Below, in pieces: positions 18,322 to 27,194 of a stretch of 64,000 nt of DNA (the first letter of the stretch is position 1; every line of letters starts with the position of its first letter). The notes below the pieces were generated by a model. That model had not been told where the DNA came from. It made no database searches and saw only the letters and a list, made by a program, of their open reading frames with translations. The stretch lies in assembly GCA_015062805.1 (NCBI GenBank), contig SUTQ01000001.1, positions 220,547 through 284,546 on the forward strand, given 5' to 3'. Position numbers and translations under genes: made by a program. This DNA is from Methanosphaera stadtmanae (lineage in GTDB: Archaea; Methanobacteriota; Methanobacteria; Methanobacteriales; Methanobacteriaceae).

Positions 18322-18879
18322 TTAGTTAATATTATTTACCTTATTTTTTTCCAGTAATTCTAAATATGATTTTTTTTCAAAACCTTCAGTAATATCCATT
18401 TGATTAAAAATTTCAAATATTTTGTCTTGAATTACCTCAATATCTTCACTATTTTTCGTTACATATTCTATTTCAATAAAATAACCTAATTCGTTTAATT
18501 TATCTACAGTTATAGTATACTTATCATATTTAAAAATTCTTCTAACTTTATTAACTATCGCAGATGGTTTATAACCTAAATTTATTAGAATTTCAGTCAT
18601 ATTGTCTTTGTCATTGATTGTTACTTCTATTTCTTTTCTGGTTTTAGTTTTGGAATCTAATTTAGGGCCTTTAAAAGTTAAAATATTTATAAAATCATCA
18701 CCATCAGGAATTTCCCTAATACGTAATGCTTCATCTGTTTTTTTAAAATCCTTATTTTCTCCATTAAAATAAATATCGCGTTGAATTTCGGTGTGAGAGT
18801 ATACTCCCCCTATCTCTTGAATTTTTTCAAATGCTATTTTGGGGTTGGTTATTTTTGCTTTTATTTCAATTTCTATCAT
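18322..18879 (-). CDS. CYTH-domain protein (class IV adenylate cyclase / triphosphatase family)
   Basis: 185 residues of the CYTH superfamily of triphosphate tunnel enzymes. The N-terminal signature EIEIKAK (ExExK, residues 2-8) and the inward-facing basic/acidic strands EALRIREI, LTFKGPK, TRKEIEV, VRRIFKY and FIEIEYV are clear. CyaB-type members cyclise ATP, others hydrolyse tripolyphosphate or thiamine triphosphate; archaeal homologues have no settled role. GGTG lies just before the ATG. It stands alone between aksA and tbp. Confidence 0.88.
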   Translation of the reverse strand: MIEIEIKAKITNPKIAFEKIQEIGGVYSHTEIQRDIYFNGENKDFKKTDEALRIREIPDGDDFINILTFKGPKLDSKTKTRKEIEVTINDKDNMTEILINLGYKPSAIVNKVRRIFKYDKYTITVDKLNELGYFIEIEYVTKNSEDIEVIQDKIFEIFNQMDITEGFEKKSYLELLEKNKVNNIN

Positions 18880-19182
18880 AGTACACCAAATTTATCGTTT
18901 TATATATAATATGCATATAATCATATTTAAAAAATAGGTATATTTATAAAGTAAAAAGTTACATATATAAATACATAATATGTTATTTGGTATTTTTTTA
19001 AATAAATTATATAATTTATAATCTTAAAAATAGTGGTTGACTGATTTCTTAAACTCCCTAGGATTTTATTCAAGAAATTAATTTTATGATAGTTTTTTAT
19101 CTTTTTAACTAGCTATATTGCTCAACCTTTATATTTAGAATAATGCTGAATTTTTTTATCACTTAATTGGAGGAAAAATAAA
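18880..19182. other. Noncoding region upstream of tbp
   Basis: 303 bases between the divergent CYTH and tbp genes. It is very AT-rich, with several TATA-like tracts near 18900-19010 that could serve the CYTH gene and one good element at 19128-19136 for tbp. I see no ORF, tRNA or clear hairpin. Confidence 0.6.
19122..19136 (+). promoter_or_regulatory. Probable tbp promoter (BRE and TATA box)
   Basis: TCAACCTTTATATTT combines a purine-rich BRE-like AACC with TTTATATTT. It lies about 50 bases before the tbp ATG, predicting a leader of ~25-30 bases that contains the TTGGAGGAAA ribosome binding site. Autoregulation by TBP is possible but not shown. Confidence 0.5.
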
Positions 19183-19746
19183 ATGTCAGATGTTGAAATT
19201 AAAGTTGAAAACATTGTAGCATCCGCAACATTATTTGATTCAAAAGAAAGGAAATTAGATTTACCTAAAGTTGCACCAGCTTTAGAAAATGTTGAGTACA
19301 ACTTAGAACAATTTCCTGGATTAGTTTTCAAACTTAAAGAGCCTAAAACTGCTGCTTTAATATTTGGATCTGGTAAATTAGTATGTACTGGAGCAAAATG
19401 TATTGAAGATTCAAAAACTGCAATTCGTATGACTGTAGATAAAATTAGAGAATTGGATCCTGAAATACCTGAAGAATATGAAATTAAAATACAAAACATT
19501 GTTGCATCAGCTAATTTAGGTAAAGTATTAAATTTAGAAGCTGTAGCTTTAGATTTAGAAAATACTGAATATGAACCAGAACAATTCCCTGGTTTAGTAT
19601 ACAGATTATCTGATCCGAAAGTAGTTTTACTTTTATTTGGTTCTGGAAAAGTTGTTTGTACTGGAGCTAAAACAGCTGATCAAGCTTTATTAGGTGTTCA
19701 AAAAACTAAAGAACGCTTAACTGAATTATACTTGATTGAAGACTAA
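19183..19746 (+). CDS. tbp: TATA-box-binding protein
   Basis: 187-residue general transcription factor that binds the TATA box and bends DNA for TFB and RNA polymerase recruitment. It consists of two direct repeats of about 90 residues, each with the pattern VENIVASATL / IQNIVASANL, then EQFPGLV and GSGKLVCTGAK / GSGKVVCTGAK, the saddle-forming strands. There is a short acidic end. TTGGAGG precedes the ATG. Only one copy is seen in the window. Confidence 0.98.
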   Translation: MSDVEIKVENIVASATLFDSKERKLDLPKVAPALENVEYNLEQFPGLVFKLKEPKTAALIFGSGKLVCTGAKCIEDSKTAIRMTVDKIRELDPEIPEEYEIKIQNIVASANLGKVLNLEAVALDLENTEYEPEQFPGLVYRLSDPKVVLLLFGSGKVVCTGAKTADQALLGVQKTKERLTELYLIED

Positions 19747-19973
19747 ATATTTATTAATCAAATATTAAAAGATATAATTTATTTATACTCCAGATTTAAC
19801 CACCTATTAAACACCCAATCCTTAATAAAAGAGAACAAGAAACAAAAAAATAGAAAAAAATAATTATTTAATAGGATAAATACTTAAACAAGGAAAATTC
19901 TAAAAAATATAGTTATAATTTCTAAAGATAACTAAATTTCTTTTCTTATTTATTAAAAAACATCGGTGATCTT

Positions 19974-21614
19974 TTGATAAAATTGGTAGTATTTGATCTA
20001 GATAATGTATTGATAGATACAGAAACAATAGATGAAATAGCAAAAATAAAAGGTATAGAAAAAGAGATTAGTGACATAACACTACAAGCAATGCAAGGAA
20101 AAATTCCTTTTGAAGAATCAATCAGACAGCGAGTAAAAAAATTAGAGGGCATCTCTACGGCCGAAATAGATAAAGTAATGGAAAATATATCCTTTAACCC
20201 GGGTGCTGAAGAAACTGCAGCAGAATTAAAAAAACAAGGATATGAAATTGCTATTATTACAGGAAGTTTTGATGTTATAGCATTAAAAATTAAAGAAAAA
20301 ATCAATGCTGATTATGTTTTCTGTAACATTCTTGAAGTAGAAGATGGTAAATTAACTGGTGAAGTTTCAGGACCATTAATTACTCAAGATAAAGTCGATG
20401 TCCTCAGACAACTAGTTGACGATATAGGTATTACACTCGATGAGTGTGTAGCTATAGGTGATGGGGCAAATGATCTTGAAATGGTAAAAAATGCTAAGAT
20501 CGGAATAGCATTTAATGCAAAACCAATTTTAAAAGAACATGCAGATGTACAAATTAATGAAAAAGACCTAAGGAAGGTACTTGATATCATGGCAGATGAA
20601 GAAATAAACACTCAAGAAGTAGTTGAAGAAACACAAGATGAAACATTAGAAAATACCACTACTGAAGAAGAAGTAACAGAAGTTGTTGAAGAAGTAATTT
20701 CTGAAGATGAAGAAGTTGAAGAAGAAGCTGAAGTTTCTGAAGATGAAGAAGTTGAAGAAGAAGATGAAGAACCTTCTATTGATTACTCAATTTTAAACTT
20801 CCAACAATTATTACAATGTAAAAGAACATTGGAAGCAGAACTCACAGATCTCAAAAATGAAAGAGATCAAATGAATGAAGAAACCAAAACATTCAGAAAA
20901 GAACGTGATGAGTTAAATCAAGAACTTAAAGATACTTTAAAAATCGCTTTAGAAAAAAGAAATGAAAGAGATGAAATCAACAAACAAGTTCGTGAAAACA
21001 AAGAGTTAAGAAACGAATGTAATGAAGAACTTAAAAAAGTTGAATGGAACTCCGGTAAAAAAGAAATCTCAAACATACAAGCAGAAATCAATAAAATTGA
21101 TAAAACAATACAAACTAAAGTATTAGATATCAGAAAAGAAAATGAACTTGTAAAAAGAGTTTCTGACTTAACAAAACAACTTAAGAAAATCCAAAGTGAT
21201 GAAGAAGAAGAAAAAACAGCTGAAGCATTAAAAGAAAAATCAGAAAATTACCACCAAAAAGTTGTAGAATTATCTGATAAAGCTCAAGCAGTTCACGAAG
21301 AAATGATTGAATACTTCAACCAAATTGATGGTATCAGAGAAAAAGCTGATAGTAAACATCAAGATTTCATAAACTCTAGAAATGCAGCAACTGCTAAACA
21401 TGAAGAAGTTAAAGCAAAACTTTCTGAAATAAGAAAAGTTAACAAATTCATGGATCAAGCAAAAGCAAAACCTAGAAACAGAAAATCTGAGGAAAAATCT
21501 AACAGTGACTTAAAAGAAAAAGAACAAGCTGAAGAAATCTTCCAAAAATTCAAAGATGGTAAAAAATTAACTACAGAAGAATTCTTATTATTACAAAAAT
21601 ACAACATAATGTAA
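19974..21614 (+). CDS. serB: SerB-like HAD phosphatase fused to an acidic linker and long coiled coil
   Basis: 546 residues. Residues 1-205 form a HAD phosphatase of the phosphoserine phosphatase type: FDLDNVLIDTE (Asp nucleophile region), ITGSFD and IGDGANDLEM. Serine biosynthesis is the expected role. Residues ~210-265 are a Glu/Asp-rich linker with a tandem repeat, and ~270-500 are a charged coiled coil (ELTDLKNERDQMNEE and similar) resembling separate archaeal coiled-coil proteins of unknown function. The C-terminus (EEIFQKFKDGKKLTTEEFLL) looks like a small helical motif. TTG start with GGTGAT at 19965-19970. I am sure of the HAD domain; the role of the coiled coil is unknown. Confidence 0.88.
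   Translation: MIKLVVFDLDNVLIDTETIDEIAKIKGIEKEISDITLQAMQGKIPFEESIRQRVKKLEGISTAEIDKVMENISFNPGAEETAAELKKQGYEIAIITGSFDVIALKIKEKINADYVFCNILEVEDGKLTGEVSGPLITQDKVDVLRQLVDDIGITLDECVAIGDGANDLEMVKNAKIGIAFNAKPILKEHADVQINEKDLRKVLDIMADEEINTQEVVEETQDETLENTTTEEEVTEVVEEVISEDEEVEEEAEVSEDEEVEEEDEEPSIDYSILNFQQLLQCKRTLEAELTDLKNERDQMNEETKTFRKERDELNQELKDTLKIALEKRNERDEINKQVRENKELRNECNEELKKVEWNSGKKEISNIQAEINKIDKTIQTKVLDIRKENELVKRVSDLTKQLKKIQSDEEEEKTAEALKEKSENYHQKVVELSDKAQAVHEEMIEYFNQIDGIREKADSKHQDFINSRNAATAKHEEVKAKLSEIRKVNKFMDQAKAKPRNRKSEEKSNSDLKEKEQAEEIFQKFKDGKKLTTEEFLLLQKYNIM
20700..20771 (+). repeat. Tandem 36-base repeat in the serB linker
   Basis: Two adjacent 36-base units (20700-20735 and 20736-20771) share their first 27 bases exactly and encode SEDEEVEEEAEV then SEDEEVEEEDEE. 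A simple in-frame duplication of acidic coding sequence. Confidence 0.75.
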
Positions 21615-21647
21615 TTTTGTTTCTTCACTTCTTTAATTTAAGTTTTG

Positions 21648-21716
21648 ATATGATATTGACAAGGGTTTATCAACAGAATGTTGGTAAATATCATATTCCT
21701 TTTTTCACAAACCCTT
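21648..21716. terminator. Structured convergent spacer between serB and rad50
   Basis: Three inverted repeats overlap here: ATATGATATT (21648-21657) with AATATCATAT (21687-21696); TTTATCAAC (21666-21674) with GTTGGTAAA (21680-21688, one G-U); and AAGGGTTT (21661-21668) with AAACCCTT (21709-21716). A T-tract follows at 21700-21705. The first and third pairs cross, so they could form a pseudoknot or be alternatives. Probably a 3'-end element for serB; a structured RNA role is speculative. Confidence 0.5.
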
Positions 21717-21775
21717 AACTACAATTCTATTTTTTTAATATTTATTTTATTTAATCAAAAAAAGTTTTGAAATAT

Positions 21776-24487
21776 CTAACTATCATCAATAGCAGATATT
21801 CCATTTTGTTTTGTAATTTTAATTATGTTATTGGATAAGGATTCCATTTCATCATCATGGGTAACAACTATCATTTGCGGTACGAAATTTATTTCTCGTA
21901 TAATATCTATAAGACTTTTTCGTCTTTCTTCATCAAGGTGGATAGTTGGTTCGTCAAGAATTAATAAATCCGTTTTATTTTCTGATAATACCTTTGCGAT
22001 TCCTAATCTTAATGATAATGCAATAACAATTTTTTCTCCACCACTGATTATTTTACTGTCTAATTCTTCATTTTTATTATATATTGTGATATTATAATCT
22101 TCATCTAATTTAATACCTGAATAGTCGAAATCAAATTCGTTAAATATATCTAATGTTTCTTTTTCAATTAACGGTCGGACATTTTTTCTTAAATCTTTTT
22201 GAACTCCATCTTTACTGTAAATTTCTCGTAGTCTATCTAATAATTGTAAATAGTCTTTCAGATTCTTTTGTTCTAGTGCAATATCTTCAAGTTCTTTTAA
22301 TATATTGTTATTTTTTGTAATATTGTCTTCATCTTTTTTAATTTCAGTTTCCAATTTCACAATATTTATCTTTTTTTCTTCATATTTTGTTTTGTTTTGT
22401 GTATATGTATTATATACTGAATCATATATTTTATTATCATAATTGATATTTTCAATATCTGATGTGATATTATCAAGAGTTTCTTCTTTACTACTTATTT
22501 CTTCATCCATTTCTTTAATTTTTTCAGTTACTAATTGTTTCTCTTGAACCTGTCCTATGAGTTTATTCAATTTTTTTTCTTGAATTTTTAAGTTTTTTAT
22601 TTGGAGAGTTAAGTTATCACGTACAGCGTATTTTTGTATTATTTCTTTGCATTTATTTTTCTTATTTTGATTAATTTGATTCAGTTGATTAATTTCATTA
22701 ATTAACTCATTTTTATCTCTTAATTCTTTTAATCTGTTTACTGCAAAGAAATATTTTTGATCTTCTTCCCGGAGTTTTTTTAACAAATCTTCTTTTTCCT
22801 TAATCTCTAATTCAATCTTATTTAATAATGTTTGACCATCATAATCTTCAGGAATTTTTTGTTTAATTTCCTTAATTTCATCATTTAAAATTTTAAATTC
22901 GTCATTTTTTTCTTTAAGGACTTCTACTGATATTTCATTTATTTTTTGAAGGTAATTCTTTTTATCAGTTAAATATAACTCGTTATCTTTGTTGATTTTC
23001 TTTAAAGTTTCTAATTCTGTAGAATAGTTGCAAATATTTTCATTATATTTATTAGATAATTCTTTATGTTTTTCGTGGCTTATTTCTGATTGACAGATAG
23101 GGCATGTATCTTCTGTAAGTTCTAATTCTTTTAAAGACTTCTCAGTAGCTTTTAAATTATTATTTAAAACACTTATTTGACTATCATTATTGTTTATATT
23201 GGTTCTTAGTTCTTCTATTTCACTTTCTGTTTTTTCTTTTTCAATTTTTATTTTTGTTTCTATTGATTCTGGACTGTTAAAATATGTATCAAATAATTCT
23301 GTTGCATTCTCTGATGCTTTCTGTAATTCATCTTTAATTTTTTTGAGAGTTGATTTTTTCTCATTAATCTGGGCATCGATTGACTTATATTCAGTAAATT
23401 CTTTATTGATTTTCTCTTTCTCATTTTTAAATTCTTTAAGTTCGTTATTTATTATTTCTATATTTTTATGTGCCACTTCAGTATCTAATTTTAATTGGGT
23501 GTTTTTATTAATTTCATTAATTTCATTATTTAAATCACTTATTTCTGTATTATTAGTATCAATTTCGGATTTTAACTCTATTAATTCTTCTAAAGCAGGT
23601 AATTTTTTAGTTTCTTTTTTTAATTTTTTAATTTCTTCTTCATTTTCTTCTATGTTTTTTAATCTTTCTTCATTTTCTTTTTTAGTTTTTATATTACTTT
23701 TAAGAATATCTTCTATAATGTCCTTTTTATCAATTAGTGATTCATATTTTGTTTTCTCACTTTGTAGTTTAGTTACTTCTATTTCTTCTTCTTTAACTTC
23801 GTTTTCTAATTCTTTTGCTTCATTTATTTCTTTTTCTAGAATTATTTTATTATTATCTATATTTTCTTGGATATTTTTATTATCTTCCGTTATACGTTCT
23901 TTTTTTTCTAATGAACCTTCATTTTTGTTATATTTATCTTCATAAATTCTTTGTAATTCTTTAATTTCTTTCCATGCAGTCTCAAAGGAATCTATATTCA
24001 ATAGTTTTGCTATAAGTTCTTTTTTATCGGCAGCTGTTTTTTCTATTAAATCCGTAATGTCCCCTTGTCTAATATAAACAGCATTCAAAAAAGATTTTGA
24101 ATCTAGTTCTAGAATATGTTCTATATCATGAGTAACATTTTTATCACCGTTACACTTTAGGACATATCTATCATTTTCTAAGAATTTTAACTCAGCAATG
24201 GATCGATTTCCTTTTTTTCCTCTTTGAAGTCTATATTTTATGTTATTGTGGGTAAATTCAATCGTAACTAACATTTGTTTAACTAAATCATCTTCATCCG
24301 CAGGTTTTCTGATTAATGAATCAATTGTTCCATTAAAATCTTTGAATAATGAATAACTAATAGCTTCGAGTATGCTTGATTTTCCAGCACCATTACTGCC
24401 CAGAATTAATGAAATATTTTCATTAAAAGTTAATTTAGTATTTTTATGTGACTTGAAATTTTCTAAGGTTAAACTATTGATTATCAT
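21776..24487 (-). CDS. rad50: DNA double-strand break repair ATPase Rad50
   Basis: 903-residue SMC-like ATPase that with Mre11 senses and tethers broken ends. Walker A GSNGAGKS is at residues 30-37; a long two-arm coiled coil with the zinc hook CPIC near 460-463 occupies the middle; the ABC signature ISGGEKIVIALSLRL (~812) and Walker B LLILDEPTIHLDEE (~835) close the head. Length is normal. The start overlaps the mre11 stop by 4 bases (ATGA-type), so it is translated with mre11. Last gene of the nurA-herA-mre11-rad50 unit. Confidence 0.97.
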   Translation of the reverse strand: MIINSLTLENFKSHKNTKLTFNENISLILGSNGAGKSSILEAISYSLFKDFNGTIDSLIRKPADEDDLVKQMLVTIEFTHNNIKYRLQRGKKGNRSIAELKFLENDRYVLKCNGDKNVTHDIEHILELDSKSFLNAVYIRQGDITDLIEKTAADKKELIAKLLNIDSFETAWKEIKELQRIYEDKYNKNEGSLEKKERITEDNKNIQENIDNNKIILEKEINEAKELENEVKEEEIEVTKLQSEKTKYESLIDKKDIIEDILKSNIKTKKENEERLKNIEENEEEIKKLKKETKKLPALEELIELKSEIDTNNTEISDLNNEINEINKNTQLKLDTEVAHKNIEIINNELKEFKNEKEKINKEFTEYKSIDAQINEKKSTLKKIKDELQKASENATELFDTYFNSPESIETKIKIEKEKTESEIEELRTNINNNDSQISVLNNNLKATEKSLKELELTEDTCPICQSEISHEKHKELSNKYNENICNYSTELETLKKINKDNELYLTDKKNYLQKINEISVEVLKEKNDEFKILNDEIKEIKQKIPEDYDGQTLLNKIELEIKEKEDLLKKLREEDQKYFFAVNRLKELRDKNELINEINQLNQINQNKKNKCKEIIQKYAVRDNLTLQIKNLKIQEKKLNKLIGQVQEKQLVTEKIKEMDEEISSKEETLDNITSDIENINYDNKIYDSVYNTYTQNKTKYEEKKINIVKLETEIKKDEDNITKNNNILKELEDIALEQKNLKDYLQLLDRLREIYSKDGVQKDLRKNVRPLIEKETLDIFNEFDFDYSGIKLDEDYNITIYNKNEELDSKIISGGEKIVIALSLRLGIAKVLSENKTDLLILDEPTIHLDEERRKSLIDIIREINFVPQMIVVTHDDEMESLSNNIIKITKQNGISAIDDS

Positions 24488-25656
24488 TTTTCTTCTCCTT
24501 CCTTAACATTATAATGTTCCTCATAGAATGAATCAGAAATCTCTTGAGCACCTTGAATATTTTGTTTTGATAACTGTTTATATAAATCATAACCTAATCC
24601 TTCAAATTCTTCACCCAGTTCCTCTTTAATCCTATTTGTTAATGCTACTCTAGGTGATAATCTTTCCTGAACTTCAGGAACTGAAACATCTATTTCTGTG
24701 GGTTCATAACTTAATCTGATGGTTAAAGATAGTGGGCCTAATTTATCATAAATTTTGGTTGATACATCTGATCTATCAAAATTTCCTTCCTTAATATTTA
24801 ATAGTAGAACGGGTTTTTTTGTTCTTTTTAAAAGAAGGTTTTCTATCTTTTCAAATAGTTCTTCTATTTTTTCATCAAGTTCATAATATTTGATGTCTTT
24901 TACAATAAATTTGCGTTCTAATTCAAAATTGACGTATTCTGTTTGAATATCTTCATCAATTGTTAGAAGAGTATAACCTTTACCATTATTCTTGTATTCC
25001 TGTATTTCACCTTTATCTTTTATATCAGTTGAACCAGGATAAGCCATTATACCATTTTTAAAAGTATCAGTAATCCTTTTATGGATGTGACCCATTGCAT
25101 AGTAGTCAAAACCTTCAGGTATGGTATCTAATTCAAATTCACAGTTGAATTCGAAAAATTTTGTTACTCCACCATGCAACATAATTATACTATGTTTGTG
25201 ATTCGCAGTATCTAATACCAGCTTATTTAAAATTTCTTTAACTTTTGCCTCATGAGTCTTTTGTAGATAAGGAATACCAGTTAGGTAAACATCATCTTTT
25301 AATATAAAATGATTATCTTTAGTGCTTACAATGTGGAAATATTCATTTTCAAATAACTCTTGGGGTAATGATGTATTTCTTCTTTGTAAAATGTCATGAT
25401 TTCCAGCAATCACATATACTTCTATATTATTGTCCATTAATTTATTAAAACATTCTTGAGCTACTAGTAATGCTTTGATTGGAGGTTTTGGTTGATCAAA
25501 TAAATCACCAGAATGTATGACATAGTCAACCTTACGTTCTATAATGTCATCGACAATATTTCTAAAAGAATCGTAAAAATCATCTTCACGTTCTTGTAGT
25601 CCATATTGTCTATAACCTAAATGTGTATCTGCTACATGTGCTATTTTTATTGTCAT
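24484..25656 (-). CDS. mre11: DNA double-strand break repair nuclease Mre11
   Basis: 390-residue Mn-dependent phosphoesterase with 3'-5' exonuclease and endonuclease activities, partner of Rad50. Phosphodiesterase motifs are all present: AHVADTHLGYRQ (residues ~6-17), IHSGDLFDQPKP (~46), VIAGNHDIL (~100), MLHGG (~160) and MGHIHKR (~195). The capping and Rad50-binding C-terminal regions follow (EVQERLSPRVALTNRIKEEL). It starts one base after the herA stop. Confidence 0.96.
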   Translation of the reverse strand: MTIKIAHVADTHLGYRQYGLQEREDDFYDSFRNIVDDIIERKVDYVIHSGDLFDQPKPPIKALLVAQECFNKLMDNNIEVYVIAGNHDILQRRNTSLPQELFENEYFHIVSTKDNHFILKDDVYLTGIPYLQKTHEAKVKEILNKLVLDTANHKHSIIMLHGGVTKFFEFNCEFELDTIPEGFDYYAMGHIHKRITDTFKNGIMAYPGSTDIKDKGEIQEYKNNGKGYTLLTIDEDIQTEYVNFELERKFIVKDIKYYELDEKIEELFEKIENLLLKRTKKPVLLLNIKEGNFDRSDVSTKIYDKLGPLSLTIRLSYEPTEIDVSVPEVQERLSPRVALTNRIKEELGEEFEGLGYDLYKQLSKQNIQGAQEISDSFYEEHYNVKEGEEK

Positions 25657-25657
25657 T

Positions 25658-27178
25658 TTAAATACCTAATTCATCAATAAATTCTTCACTTTCTTTGATT
25701 TCATTTTCTTCTTCATTTTTAGCTTTACGCCACATTCCCATAATGTCTAAATCATTTCCTATAGATCTTCCTTTAAATTCATCTATTTTTACCATTGCTG
25801 GTACTTTGGTCATTTGTCCAAGGATTACTGCTTCACCTACATTTAATGAAGGTAATTTTGATAATAACTCTTCACTTAAACTTTCACTACTTTTTTGAAC
25901 ATGTGTTTGGTCACTTGGTTCTACTAATCTTAAAATAATTAGATTGTTAACTTGTGATAATGCTTCACTATCCAATGATTTTGGACTTTGACTAACAAGA
26001 CATAACCCTACTCCAAATTTACGTCCTTCTCTAGCAATTCTTCCGATAACCTCTTTTGATCGTGTATGTCTTTTTTGTGATGCTAGTATATGTGCTTCTT
26101 CAATAATATTGAATATAGGATATTTTAATGTTTTACCTTTACCTGTGGACATTTCATTTTTTCTTCTTCTTAATATTTCAGAAAGCACGTGTTTAACTAA
26201 TATGTCTGTAGCTTTTTCATCTAAAGAACTTAAACCAATTATATTAACTTTTCCAACTTCAATAATACTTACAATATCATCAATATCAGTTGAATCTAAT
26301 ATAGAACCATATTTTCTAACCATGTCTTCTAATTTGAATGCTACTTGGTTTACTGCATCAATATGGGGTCTTACTTTTGTATCAGCATTTTCTAATTGGT
26401 ATGCTTTATCTTTACAATAATTTACCATATCTTCTACAAAGTTTTGGCCTTTACCGTCCATGCTTTTTTCTTTTGCAATATCATAAGCATCTCTAAGGTA
26501 TTTTTCTTGATTTGTTGCTCCTTCGGAAATGTTACACAAAGTTTTATATTCATATATGCCTAAATCTCTTGGATTTATTTTTGCAGGAATTGTTTTCTTT
26601 TTACCATTGGAGAATGTTGTTTTACCATATTCTGAATGCATATCAAATACTAGTATTGTTCCACCAACAGCCAATAGTTCATCAATTATTACACTTGTTG
26701 CATTAGATTTACCTGCTCCTGTCATTGCTAAAATACCTAAATGTCTTGAAACCATTTTGTTAACATCTAATCTTATTTCTACTTCTGGTTGTGATAATAC
26801 AGTACCAATTCGTATTCCTGACTCATTTTTAAAAAGTTTATCCAGTTGTGCTATACTGGCTCTTTTTATTGGTGTACCTATTGGTGCAGGAGTTCTTGGA
26901 ATTCTAAGTGTTTCAAGATCTCCAAGAATTGTAATTTCTCCTCTTATGTATTGATCAGTATTTCCACCGATTTCTGTAATTTTTCTTATTGAATCTTCAT
27001 CCAATAAATCATCGCTTAGTGTAAAACTTCCCCTCAATAAATTGTCAATTGTTCCCATTATTGTTTTTCCTTCATGTTCAAAATAGACATATTCATTAAC
27101 AGCAGGTGTTTTCTTTGAAATAAATGAAATTTTATCTGGTGAAGTTTCACCATAACATCTTCCTATTATATCTGACAT
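25658..27178 (-). CDS. herA: DNA double-strand break repair helicase HerA
   Basis: 506-residue hexameric FtsK/HerA translocase that works with NurA in end resection. An N-terminal HAS-barrel (MSDIIGRCYGETSPDKISF...) is followed by Walker A AMTGAGKSNAT near residue 152, Walker B NIIEEAHIL near 355, and the arginine-rich segment REGRKFGVGLCLVSQSPKSL. The C-terminus is acidic and Lys/Glu-rich. AGGAGAAAT precedes the ATG, 16 bases after nurA ends. Confidence 0.95.
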   Translation of the reverse strand: MSDIIGRCYGETSPDKISFISKKTPAVNEYVYFEHEGKTIMGTIDNLLRGSFTLSDDLLDEDSIRKITEIGGNTDQYIRGEITILGDLETLRIPRTPAPIGTPIKRASIAQLDKLFKNESGIRIGTVLSQPEVEIRLDVNKMVSRHLGILAMTGAGKSNATSVIIDELLAVGGTILVFDMHSEYGKTTFSNGKKKTIPAKINPRDLGIYEYKTLCNISEGATNQEKYLRDAYDIAKEKSMDGKGQNFVEDMVNYCKDKAYQLENADTKVRPHIDAVNQVAFKLEDMVRKYGSILDSTDIDDIVSIIEVGKVNIIGLSSLDEKATDILVKHVLSEILRRRKNEMSTGKGKTLKYPIFNIIEEAHILASQKRHTRSKEVIGRIAREGRKFGVGLCLVSQSPKSLDSEALSQVNNLIILRLVEPSDQTHVQKSSESLSEELLSKLPSLNVGEAVILGQMTKVPAMVKIDEFKGRSIGNDLDIMGMWRKAKNEEENEIKESEEFIDELGI

Positions 27179-27194
27179 TTATATTTCTCCTAAT

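Noticed and set aside
23190-23945. 251-codon open frame on the plus strand
   Set aside because: Antisense to the Rad50 coiled coil; Ser/Phe/Leu-rich translation is what the complement of Glu/Lys/Asn codons gives, and no ribosome binding site is seen.
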